The position numbers were made by a program, and so were the translations under genes. Of a stretch of 39,557 nucleotides of DNA, positions 28,865-36,314 are shown in pieces. This stretch comes from a virus: the IMG/VR virus record IMGVR_UViG_3300003631_000007, positions 1 to 39,557 of that record. One strand, 5' to 3'. Every line of letters starts with the position of its first letter. The stretch's first letter is position 1. The notes beneath the pieces are model-generated. The model did not search any database and was not told the DNA's origin. It saw only the letters and a list, made by a program, of their open reading frames with translations.

Positions 28865-29908
28865 ATGTCTGACGCAAACGTTACGAACGCGGAGAGTATG
28901 GATTACGGCGGTGCGGCGTGGGGTGCTGGTTGGGATTGGTTCAGCATGAACCAGAACCAGCGAAAGGCCTACGCCGCCAACGCTATGGCGTCGAACGCTT
29001 CGACGCTTGAGCGCGACGAGTATGAAACCCTTTCCGACCGGATTATTCAGACCTTCAAGCGTGCGCTTGTTGGTCTTGATGACCTTCAGGAACAGGGCCT
29101 CACCCGGAATATCAGCCTTGCCACGCAGGTGGACTTGTGGCAAACCATGTCCGAGGTAACGGAGGCTGATATTACGATGGACGGGGAGGATCAGGCCGAT
29201 AATGATCGGATTGAGTACACTACCGAGGGTGTTCCGGTCCCGATTATTCACAAGGACTTCCGTATCCCCCAGCGAGAGCTTGAAACCTCCCGCCGGATGA
29301 ACAACGACCTTCGGACGGACACGGCCGCGGAAGTCTCGCGTGCGGTCGCGGAAATGGCGAATCAGATGCTCTTTCAGGGGTGGAACCCCGGCGTGTCTAC
29401 CGAGCGGGGGGACACCTTTGAGGTGTATGGCTACACTTCTTCGGACGTTGCGGCCCCGGTAAGTGGGTCGGACTTCGGAACTGAAACGAACATCCGTGAC
29501 GCCTTTGTTGGCGCGATTGACAAGCTCACCGACGAGAATAATCAGGAACCGGCCGGCGACGGGTTCCTCACCTACATTAGTCAGACGCAGTATCGGCAGT
29601 TCCGGTCTGCGATTGACCCCGATGGGGATGGGAACCTCACCGTTCGGGAGCGCGTTGAGAACGAATTTGACATGGAACTCGGGCCGATTCAGTCGGTTCC
29701 TGATTACGTGCTTCCCGATGGGGAAATGGTCATGGTTAATCCGACCCCTGACGTTGTTGAACTTGCGCTTGCGGAAGATATGCAGACTATCGAGTGGTCG
29801 AGTGGGTCCGGCATGACCAACTTCTACAAGGTTATGTGGGCGGGCGCGCCGGAGATTAAGACCGACTCCAAGAACAACAAGGGCGTGGCGCACGTTACCG
29901 GAATCTAA
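28865..29908 (+). CDS. Major capsid protein, HK97-like
   Basis: A 347-aa protein in the head operon between decoration and connector genes, with the length and pattern of HK97-fold capsid proteins: an N-terminal helical arm, VPVPIIHKDFRIPQRELETS (the strand-then-helix signature), a long helix with AAEVSRAVAEMANQML, and C-terminal strands (DYVLPDGEMVMVNP). It forms the icosahedral shell. Codon use is strongly biased to CTT/CTC for Leu, without TTA. Confidence 0.88.
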   Translation: MSDANVTNAESMDYGGAAWGAGWDWFSMNQNQRKAYAANAMASNASTLERDEYETLSDRIIQTFKRALVGLDDLQEQGLTRNISLATQVDLWQTMSEVTEADITMDGEDQADNDRIEYTTEGVPVPIIHKDFRIPQRELETSRRMNNDLRTDTAAEVSRAVAEMANQMLFQGWNPGVSTERGDTFEVYGYTSSDVAAPVSGSDFGTETNIRDAFVGAIDKLTDENNQEPAGDGFLTYISQTQYRQFRSAIDPDGDGNLTVRERVENEFDMELGPIQSVPDYVLPDGEMVMVNPTPDVVELALAEDMQTIEWSSGSGMTNFYKVMWAGAPEIKTDSKNNKGVAHVTGI

Positions 29909-29909
29909 G

Positions 29910-30230
29910 ATGGCCTATGAATGGGTCGGCCCGGACGTGCTTACTCGGGTTGGGGGTGAACAGATTGAACCCGGAGACACGTTTGAGCCGACAGAATCCG
30001 AACTTTCGACGTTTGCCGACCGGATCGCAGAATCCGACGCCGAGAATGGAACCCACACGGCAGGCGACGACGAAAGTGAAAATGATGAATCGGAGTCCGA
30101 ACCAGATTCGGAACCCAACTACGCGGAGATGGACTATGCTGAACTACGGCAACTCGCCGTAGATGCTGACACCGACGAGATTAACGGCCGGAGTAGCGCC
30201 GGCGAGATTGTCAGTTACTTTGAGGGATAA
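29910..30230 (+). CDS. Acidic protein with SAP/HeH-like C-terminus (106 aa)
   Basis: The N-terminal 35 residues look like a short barrel (YEWVGPDVLTRVGGEQIEPGDTF). A very acidic Ser/Glu/Asp linker (about 45-72) follows, then a helix-extension-helix end (YAELRQLAVDADTDEINGRS). Such short proteins are common after capsid genes and are thought to join the connector region. Confidence 0.65.
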   Translation: MAYEWVGPDVLTRVGGEQIEPGDTFEPTESELSTFADRIAESDAENGTHTAGDDESENDESESEPDSEPNYAEMDYAELRQLAVDADTDEINGRSSAGEIVSYFEG

Positions 30231-30233
30231 CTA

Positions 30234-30602
30234 ATGGCCCGTGTTCAACCCGCCGATGTAAATGAGATTTTTGATACCGATCTAAGCGATAGCTCTCTCT
30301 CGGCGTGGATTGACGTGGCGACCGTTATTGTTGACGACATTGAAGGCGTAAACCCTGAAATCAAAGACAGTCGGCTTGAACAGATTGAAAAGCTCTTGAG
30401 CGCGGGCTATGCGGCGAATCAAGACCCGCGGATTAGTTCAACCAGCCGTGAAACGGCAAGCGTGAACTACCAGCGGGGGGAGGACTACCCCAACGACTAT
30501 ATCGCAAGTGCGGTTGCCTTAGATCCAACCGGGGTTGTGTCCGACCAATTCAAGCGAACCGCGACGTTAGACGTGCCGGATAGTCGTGGAATCCATGACT
30601 GA
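30234..30602 (+). CDS. Head-tail connector protein
   Basis: A 122-aa helical protein in the position of gp6/Ad1-like connectors. Features include a helix with ADVNEIFDTDLSDSSLSAWI, then KLLSAGYAANQDPRISS and a conserved FKRTATLDVPDSR end. Family assignment is from size, helix pattern and synteny. Confidence 0.65.
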   Translation: MARVQPADVNEIFDTDLSDSSLSAWIDVATVIVDDIEGVNPEIKDSRLEQIEKLLSAGYAANQDPRISSTSRETASVNYQRGEDYPNDYIASAVALDPTGVVSDQFKRTATLDVPDSRGIHD

Positions 30603-31008
30603 GTTTTCAATCGATATGGATTCTGCGAAAGTCCGGGCACAATTAGACAAACTCAAAGAACAATACGATGACGATCCGATATATGTCGTTAGTTCTAACG
30701 CAGAATATGCGATCTACTTGGAAACCGGCACTCGACATATGCCACCGTATCCATCGTTTGGCCCTGCGGTAAACGAACTTCGCGCCGATCCCGAAGCGTT
30801 CCTACTCAAGAACAGCGAACTTGATGGGTTAGGCGACATTGACTCAACAGAGGAATTAGTCAAAAACGTCGCGTTCGCACTTGAGAGTCAAATCAAGACG
30901 AACGTAACGGCCGCGGCCGGCGGGCGGTCCCCCGGCGTTGACCCGGACCACCCACAGGTACAAACTGGAAATCTCCGGGCGCGGATCTCGGCTAAACGGA
31001 TTAAGTGA
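30595..31008 (+). CDS. HK97 gp10-like neck/tail-completion protein
   Basis: A 137-aa protein; ATG 30595 overlaps the previous stop, and an earlier GTG at 30586 is less likely. It contains YAIYLETGTRHMPPYPSFGP, the signature of HK97 gp10-like proteins (xYAxYxExGT...PxPFxxPA). These proteins join the tail to the connector. Confidence 0.8.
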   Translation: MTEFSIDMDSAKVRAQLDKLKEQYDDDPIYVVSSNAEYAIYLETGTRHMPPYPSFGPAVNELRADPEAFLLKNSELDGLGDIDSTEELVKNVAFALESQIKTNVTAAAGGRSPGVDPDHPQVQTGNLRARISAKRIK

Positions 31009-31010
31009 TT

Positions 31011-31427
31011 ATGCCAAGTAAATGGGACCGGGTAAAAGATTCGTTTAGTAGGGCACACGCGGATCTGTTCACCGCCGACTATGAGGCTGAATTTATCAAC
31101 ACAAGTCTCGGCACTCGGGATAACGCAACCGACAGTTTCTCGGGGGAGACTGAAACCTCACTTGGCACGATTAAAGTCGAGATTGTGCCGCCCGCTATGG
31201 ACACGACGGTGCGAGAAACCGGGACTTCAATGTCATGGGATACCAGTATCAGGTTCCCAACCGAGGATAAGCCCGGTGAGTTGATCCCACTCGGGGATGA
31301 CAACCAGCAACCCACGGAGGTAATTATCCAAGACCCGGAGGATGACGGACCCGACGAGTTTGAGCTACACGGCCATTCCTATGAGAAAGGGAGCGGGATG
31401 CTCCGGTGTCGGTTAGTCGAGAAATAA
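31011..31427 (+). CDS. Head-closure/tail-completion-like protein (138 aa)
   Basis: ATG 31011 is chosen; an upstream GTG at 31005 is the alternative. Strand-rich with an acidic loop (DPEDDGPDEFELHGHSY) and C-terminal MLRCRLVEK. Position after the gp10-like gene suggests a neck component; no sequence family seen. A T-tract follows. Confidence 0.6.
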   Translation: MPSKWDRVKDSFSRAHADLFTADYEAEFINTSLGTRDNATDSFSGETETSLGTIKVEIVPPAMDTTVRETGTSMSWDTSIRFPTEDKPGELIPLGDDNQQPTEVIIQDPEDDGPDEFELHGHSYEKGSGMLRCRLVEK

Positions 31428-31428
31428 C

Positions 31429-31434
31429 TTTTTT
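31429..31434 (+). terminator. T-tract putative terminator
   Basis: TTTTTT right after the TAA at 31425-31427, before a new promoter. It would separate the head-neck and tail transcripts. Confidence 0.45.
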
Positions 31435-31445
31435 CGCGTGAATCC

Positions 31446-31456
31446 TCTTAAGTAGC
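31446..31456 (+). promoter_or_regulatory. TATA-like promoter of tail genes
   Basis: TCTTAAGTAGC lies 21-31 nt before the ATG at 31477 and resembles the CTATAAGTAGC element at 10995. A second AT-rich tract (TTTTTATAC, 31458-31466) is closer to the start than a TATA box usually is. Confidence 0.45.
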
Positions 31457-31476
31457 GTTTTTATACACCTATAAGT

Positions 31477-32013
31477 ATGCCAGCAAAACTAAGCCAACCA
31501 GTAGAGGACCAAATCCGAGAGTATTTGGTCCAAAATATCAGGCCCGCCGAAGTGGAGGGATATGATCCAACTCAAAGCGATACCACCGCCCAAGACTTCA
31601 TCCTTGTAACGTCAGACAATGATAACTACGGGGATTACTACCCGCTGATTTATATCTCCAACAACGCCGGGACAAGCGTCATCGGCGGCGGAGAGACGAA
31701 TATTAGCAGCGTTCAGGGCGATGGAAGCGGCAACAACCAGAACGCACAGTATAGCGTCACGCTCCAATGCCAAGCGGTTGAGAACGGCCCGTACCTCAAC
31801 AATGTTGAATACGACGAGTTGGCGTTTACGCTATACCAAGAGGTGAAATACCAACTGAATCAAGCAGATAAGAGCGACTTTGACGGGGTTAGTTATGTGG
31901 GTAATGCGACGCCCGCACCCGTTGAACGCTCTTCCGATGAACAGGACGGATCAACCGAGACGTGGGCGCAGTACTCAGGCACCGTGCCTGTCGGTGTGAT
32001 ATTTGAGCCATGA
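31477..32013 (+). CDS. Tail terminator/minor tail protein (178 aa)
   Basis: First gene of the tail transcript. The pattern LSQPVEDQIREYLVQNIRP, then IYISNNAGTSVIGGGE and YSVTLQCQAVENGPYLNNVE fits tail-terminator-type alpha/beta proteins. It lies just before the tail tube, with only a 55-aa gene between. Assignment rests on position and fold-like pattern. Confidence 0.6.
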   Translation: MPAKLSQPVEDQIREYLVQNIRPAEVEGYDPTQSDTTAQDFILVTSDNDNYGDYYPLIYISNNAGTSVIGGGETNISSVQGDGSGNNQNAQYSVTLQCQAVENGPYLNNVEYDELAFTLYQEVKYQLNQADKSDFDGVSYVGNATPAPVERSSDEQDGSTETWAQYSGTVPVGVIFEP

Positions 32014-32177
32014 CATGGGTTAAGTTCCATAATTCAGCCGTTCAGCGATACCATTCAGACGAGTATATGCCCGCTGACTATTGGATTGAACCAAGTTCCG
32101 AGGGCGTCGCGCAAGTAACCGAAGCCGTAGCCGAATCGCTTGTCGAGAATAACATAGCTGATTACCATAACAAATGA
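32010..32177 (+). CDS. Small conserved-type tail-region protein (55 aa)
   Basis: Starts MTWVKFHNSAVQRYHSDEYM. 4-bp overlaps with both neighbours. Acidic C-terminal helix (VTEAVAESLVENN). Function unknown; coupling to the tail tube suggests a tail accessory. Confidence 0.65.
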   Translation: MTWVKFHNSAVQRYHSDEYMPADYWIEPSSEGVAQVTEAVAESLVENNIADYHNK

Positions 32178-33409
32178 CGCAAGTCGAGAGCGCACTTCAA
32201 GACGCGAGAGTTGAGTACGTTGAAGAGACTACCGAAGGCACCCCGCCGACAGATCCGAGTTGGCAAGTCCTTACGGATTATCTAGACGAGTTCACCTTTA
32301 GCCCCGAAGCCGGGCGCGAGGGCATCGAAGTGGTCGGACAGGGTGATATTAAGGATATGTTCCGGGCGGCCGAAGAGCCGACCGCGACCACTTCATACTA
32401 CAAACAAGAAGGCTTTGTTGATAACGCGGGCGACCCGCTAAATCCGCCCGGAGAGGTCATGACGTATGACTATAGTTGCGACCTCCAAAGTTACACGTTC
32501 GTCTACCGGCGTGAGAACGATTGTGACGGTAACTTTGACTCTGGTTTCCGAGAGTATGTTGTTCTCCAAGGCGCGAAACCCACAGAGGTAACGGATCCGG
32601 GCGACCCGTCCGAAGCCTCTCCGATTCTTGAAGAGCTTAGTTGGGAAGTCGGCAAGGCCCGCGCGTATGTTATCCACCAGCCGGATAGCGGAACCACGAT
32701 TGATGTTGAGAATACCGGCACGGAAAGCGTTGATGTAACGATTGAAGATGAAGGCGCGGCGACGAGTGAGACGCTTACGGTGAGTGGCGGGTCTACTTCA
32801 ACCACGACTGACACGTACAGTAATGTTGACGTGATTTATGCGGAGAGTGACCACGATGGCGACATTATCGTAACGGACGGCTCCGGGACTGAAATCCTTG
32901 ATACGTTCCTCGCAGGGGGCGATACGGACGGCGTGGAAGGCGAGCAAGGTATCCCGCCGCTCGGGGCTGGCAGTCACGGTTCTGCTATCGGCACGGACCC
33001 GACTGATTATCAGTTCATCGGAGTTAGTCAGATTAACTTTGATGGGTCGAGTCTCTCCGACCGGATTCATAGCCTCGACCTTACGGTTAGTCTCGACACG
33101 TCGCGGGAGGCTGTTCAGGGCACCCGACGCACCGCTATTGATATTGGAATGCGGAGTGTTGAAGTTGAGGCTGATACCGCCGGCCCGTATGAGACGGCCG
33201 ACCGTATTCGCCAACAGTTCCATAACGTGAGTGGCGACTTTGTGTATTCCTTCCCTGATAATGACGTAACGATTCGCAACGCCGAGATTACGGACGCGCC
33301 GGATTACACGCGGAGTGCGGGCGACGCCAATTATATCCCAAGCACAACGTGGCAGGGCAAAACAGATAGTGACGCAAATGCGATTGATGTGACCTACACG
33401 GGGGCCTAA
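32174..33409 (+). CDS. Major tail tube protein with Ig-like insert
   Basis: A 411-aa protein between the terminator-like gene and the tail chaperone. The N-terminal part (ALQDARVEYVEETTEGTPP, LTDYLDEFTFSPEAG) has the typical entry of haloviral tail tube proteins. Residues about 172-250 (TTIDVENTGTESVDVTIED, TLTVSGGSTSTTTDTYSNVD) form an Ig-like Thr/Ser-rich insert, probably displayed on the tail surface. No TTA codon seen, in line with high expression. Confidence 0.75.
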   Translation: MTQVESALQDARVEYVEETTEGTPPTDPSWQVLTDYLDEFTFSPEAGREGIEVVGQGDIKDMFRAAEEPTATTSYYKQEGFVDNAGDPLNPPGEVMTYDYSCDLQSYTFVYRRENDCDGNFDSGFREYVVLQGAKPTEVTDPGDPSEASPILEELSWEVGKARAYVIHQPDSGTTIDVENTGTESVDVTIEDEGAATSETLTVSGGSTSTTTDTYSNVDVIYAESDHDGDIIVTDGSGTEILDTFLAGGDTDGVEGEQGIPPLGAGSHGSAIGTDPTDYQFIGVSQINFDGSSLSDRIHSLDLTVSLDTSREAVQGTRRTAIDIGMRSVEVEADTAGPYETADRIRQQFHNVSGDFVYSFPDNDVTIRNAEITDAPDYTRSAGDANYIPSTTWQGKTDSDANAIDVTYTGA

Positions 33410-33412
33410 TAG

Positions 33413-33844
33413 ATGGCTGATTACGGACAAGACCTTGTAGATCGGGGGCTTGAAATTCTCAAGGGATCGTGGGAATACAACGGCGAAGAAAAGGATCTCT
33501 TAGTTGAGGATATTTCTTATCCCGACTTCAAACTCGCCCAACAGTATGGCGTGCTTTCGGCGCGCTTTCAGAGCCTTGAAGATGAAGATTCCGATGACGT
33601 TGATGGGGACGAACTAGCCGAACAGGTTGAAAACCTCGGGGACTTTAGTTGGGAAGCCGCAGATGAGGATAAGGACTTTGTGGTAACGATGGTCGAAAAC
33701 AAATTGGTCAAACCGAATGCCGACCCCGAAACTCTCCCGACTTCTATGCTGCGGGCGCTTGTTGAAGGCATGATGGAAACGTGGCAAGAGTCGGATGATG
33801 TTGCCACGGCAAAAGAGGAAATGCCGCTTGAGGGAAATCGGTAA
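33413..33844 (+). CDS. Tail assembly chaperone, G-like frame
   Basis: A 143-aa acidic, helical protein immediately after the tail tube and before the tape measure, the position of lambda gpG. Its last codons contain the slippery heptamer GGGAAAT (33832-33838, read G GGA AAT), so a share of ribosomes should shift -1 into the 33838-34089 frame. The unshifted form ends at TAA 33842-33844. These chaperones coat the tape measure during tail assembly. Confidence 0.8.
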   Translation: MADYGQDLVDRGLEILKGSWEYNGEEKDLLVEDISYPDFKLAQQYGVLSARFQSLEDEDSDDVDGDELAEQVENLGDFSWEAADEDKDFVVTMVENKLVKPNADPETLPTSMLRALVEGMMETWQESDDVATAKEEMPLEGNR

Positions 33845-34089
33845 GCACGCCCCAACGGGCACGGCAATCCTTAACGAAAAAGACGTTAGTAAAGGATTGG
33901 GGGATTAACCCGTGGGAAATTGATAATCTCACGGCAAAGGATCTCCAAGATATTCGGCTCGCAGAACACACCGAGGCATACATCAAACAAGAACAGCGTG
34001 AGCGGCAGCGTGGCCGGTCTTCGGGGAGCATCAGCAAGAAGGAGTATGACACAAACAAAAGCCGACAGCAAGCGTTTGGAGGCGCATAA
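33838..34089 (+). CDS. Tail assembly chaperone, T-like extension by -1 frameshift
   Basis: This frame is open from 33832, just after a TGA at 33829-33831, to TAA at 34087-34089 and has no good start codon near its beginning. It encodes 83 aa (NPWEIDNLTAKDLQDIRL, EHTEAYIKQEQRERQRGR). Continuing from GGGAAAT gives a G-T fusion of about 225 aa, like lambda gpGT, whose slip site is GGGAAAG. It ends on the first base of the tape measure ATG. Confidence 0.8.
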   Translation, partial: SVSTPQRARQSLTKKTLVKDWGINPWEIDNLTAKDLQDIRLAEHTEAYIKQEQRERQRGRSSGSISKKEYDTNKSRQQAFGGA

Positions 34090-36314
34090 TGGCGACTATT
34101 GATGAACTAAGTGTAAAGGTATCAGCCAACACCGCGAGCTTCCAAGCTGGCGCGGAGGCTGTTGAATCCCAACTTGATGACCTCTCAAATGAGGCGATTC
34201 AAACAGCCGCGGCTATGTCGATTCTTTCCGACCGCTCGGAGCGTGCGGGGGATAACATTAGCCAAGTTGGGCGACAGTCCACAACGGCGGCCGTTCAGAT
34301 GGGCGTTTTACAGGCCGCCACGAGCGCGGCAAATACGTCGTTCTTAGGCATTAGTGCGACAACCTACGCCGCACTCATCCCGGCGCTTGTGGCGCTTACA
34401 GCGGCGTTGTTCCCCGTTGTTGGGGCACTCGGCGGGTTCATTGCGGTCGCCGGGGCGATTGGCGGAATCGGGTTAGTCGGCATCTTCGGCGCGATTTCTC
34501 AACAAGGGGAACGCTTACAGAGTATGTTTAGCGTGCTTGTTGAGAGTGTTCAAGATACCTTTGCCCCAGTCTTTACGGAAGCCGCGTCGGTTCTGTTAAC
34601 GCTCATGGGGTCGCTCACGCGCGTTGTCAATAACATGGACCCCGCACAAGACACAATCGAAGAGTTCGGGTCACTCTTCGCAGAATTAGGGGATATTATC
34701 ATCGATTCAATCCCTGCGTTTGTGGATCTTGCTGTTCAACTCACCGATGATTTTCTCCCGCCGTTTGTTGAATTTGCGGAAGATGTGTTGCCCGATGTAC
34801 CGGGTATGATTCGCGGGCTGGTTCAAGTCTTCCGCCGCATGATCCCGCGGTTTGCTCGGGCGGGTGAACTCCTTGCCGACTTTGTGCCGGCATTTACCGA
34901 ACTCGGGTTTACCGTGTTGAACGTCTTAGGGCCGGCACTTACCACCCTCACAGAGATTGGGATTGATGTGATTGAATGGTTTAATAGCCTTTCAGAAAGT
35001 GTCCAAAAGGCCGGTGCCGCGTTAAGCCTCATTGGGCCGTTTTTAGCCGTTATCGCCACAACGATGGGCGGGCCGCTTCTTGCGGCCGGGAGGGTGTTGC
35101 TCTCATCGGCATTAGTGCCGATTGTGAGTAGTCTTAGCACCTTCGCTAGCCTTCTCGCGCCGATTGTCGGTGGCCTCACCGCGATAGTAGGCGTCACGTT
35201 CAACGTGATCAGTGCGTTTATCCCCTTCACAGGCGTTGTCTCTTCGCTTATCGGCACGCTAACCGGGTTGCTCGGTAGTCTGGGTGGGGTTATTAGCACT
35301 ATCGGCACTATTGCCGCGCTTATCGGCACTGGTGGGATACTCTTTGTGGCTGTTGGGGCTGCTATTGGGTTGTTTGTCCGATTTGAAGATGAGATTCGAG
35401 CAGTCTTTGACCGTGTGCTACCGATTATTTCTGGCGCAATCAATGACGCGATGAATTGGCTCCAAACAACTGGAGCCGATCTCGCACACAAGGCAATGGA
35501 GAAACTCGGTTCTGTTATCCGAACGGCGTTGCTTGAAGTCAAACGCATGATTATGAACCCCGAGCAGTCTATCATAATCAACGCCGTGAAGGATATGGCA
35601 AATTGGATTATGAACAATGGACCGGGGTTGATGAAAAAGGCATGGGACACGATTGTTGACGTAACAATGGCGGCGTTCCAAGGCCTCTATGATGGACTTA
35701 TTGGCAACTCGCTCATTCCCGAGATGATTCGGGATATAAAAGATGCCTTCTTAGGCTTCGCCAATTGGGTAAAAACGACCTTTGCCGACACTATCAGCAA
35801 CGTATTCGGCGAAGTGGCCCAAGCTATTGGCGACGCATTTGGCACCTTTGAGTTGAATTGGCCCGATGAGTTCCAACAGATTATTGACTTCTTTGGCGGA
35901 AATGTCAAACAGGCGCTCAACTTTATTGAGGGCAAAATAGACATCGGCGGCGGTGGCGGCGACGATTCGGGCGGTGGTGGTTCGAGTGGCGGCGGCGACG
36001 ATGATGGTGGCGGCACGGGTGGGGGCGACGATCCACCGCCGCCGGGGATTGGCCCGCCGGGAGGTGGTGGTCGCGGCCCCGGTGCGCCAGTTGATCCGAC
36101 TGGCATTGGCGGAATCACGCCCGCAAACGCAATGGCGACCGATGAACAAGCTGTTGCGGATGGGTTTGATAACTCACAAGTCGCCCGGGAAATGCGTGAT
36201 AAGTTAGATCAAATCGATAACAGCGTTCGGGATGATGGAACCGTTCGTGTCCGTGAGCAGGACGTTGTACGGGGGTTAGAGCGGATGTTTGACCGACAAA
36301 ACGGGAGTCTCTAA
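34089..36314 (+). CDS. Tape measure protein
   Basis: A 741-aa protein following the chaperone: a helical N-terminus with heptad-like segments, long Ala/Gly/Ile-rich hydrophobic stretches (about 90-140 and 290-430), and Gln/Asp/Lys helices near 460-600. Near 618-680 is a Gly/Asp then Pro-rich linker. It sets tail length and guides DNA ejection; this size implies a tail of moderate length. A siphovirus form is inferred because no sheath is seen. Confidence 0.88.
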   Translation: MATIDELSVKVSANTASFQAGAEAVESQLDDLSNEAIQTAAAMSILSDRSERAGDNISQVGRQSTTAAVQMGVLQAATSAANTSFLGISATTYAALIPALVALTAALFPVVGALGGFIAVAGAIGGIGLVGIFGAISQQGERLQSMFSVLVESVQDTFAPVFTEAASVLLTLMGSLTRVVNNMDPAQDTIEEFGSLFAELGDIIIDSIPAFVDLAVQLTDDFLPPFVEFAEDVLPDVPGMIRGLVQVFRRMIPRFARAGELLADFVPAFTELGFTVLNVLGPALTTLTEIGIDVIEWFNSLSESVQKAGAALSLIGPFLAVIATTMGGPLLAAGRVLLSSALVPIVSSLSTFASLLAPIVGGLTAIVGVTFNVISAFIPFTGVVSSLIGTLTGLLGSLGGVISTIGTIAALIGTGGILFVAVGAAIGLFVRFEDEIRAVFDRVLPIISGAINDAMNWLQTTGADLAHKAMEKLGSVIRTALLEVKRMIMNPEQSIIINAVKDMANWIMNNGPGLMKKAWDTIVDVTMAAFQGLYDGLIGNSLIPEMIRDIKDAFLGFANWVKTTFADTISNVFGEVAQAIGDAFGTFELNWPDEFQQIIDFFGGNVKQALNFIEGKIDIGGGGGDDSGGGGSSGGGDDDGGGTGGGDDPPPPGIGPPGGGGRGPGAPVDPTGIGGITPANAMATDEQAVADGFDNSQVAREMRDKLDQIDNSVRDDGTVRVREQDVVRGLERMFDRQNGSL

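Noticed and set aside
28691-29893. Antisense open frame of 400 aa opposite the capsid genes
   Set aside because: It mirrors the codon bias of the capsid gene, is basic and Arg/His/Val-rich unlike the acidic proteome, and has no promoter or coupled neighbour.
31458-31466. TTTTTATAC as the main TATA box of the tail operon
   Set aside because: It is only 11-19 nt before the ATG, so transcription would start inside the gene. The element at 31446 is better placed.
33920-34102. 60-aa frame ahead of the tape measure gene
   Set aside because: Basic Ser/Arg-rich shadow. The other frame, reached by the -1 slip, gives the expected chaperone extension.
34823-35650. Antisense open frame of 275 aa inside the tape measure gene
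   Set aside because: Shadow of an Ala/Gly/Ile-rich coding strand; the composition does not fit a haloviral protein.
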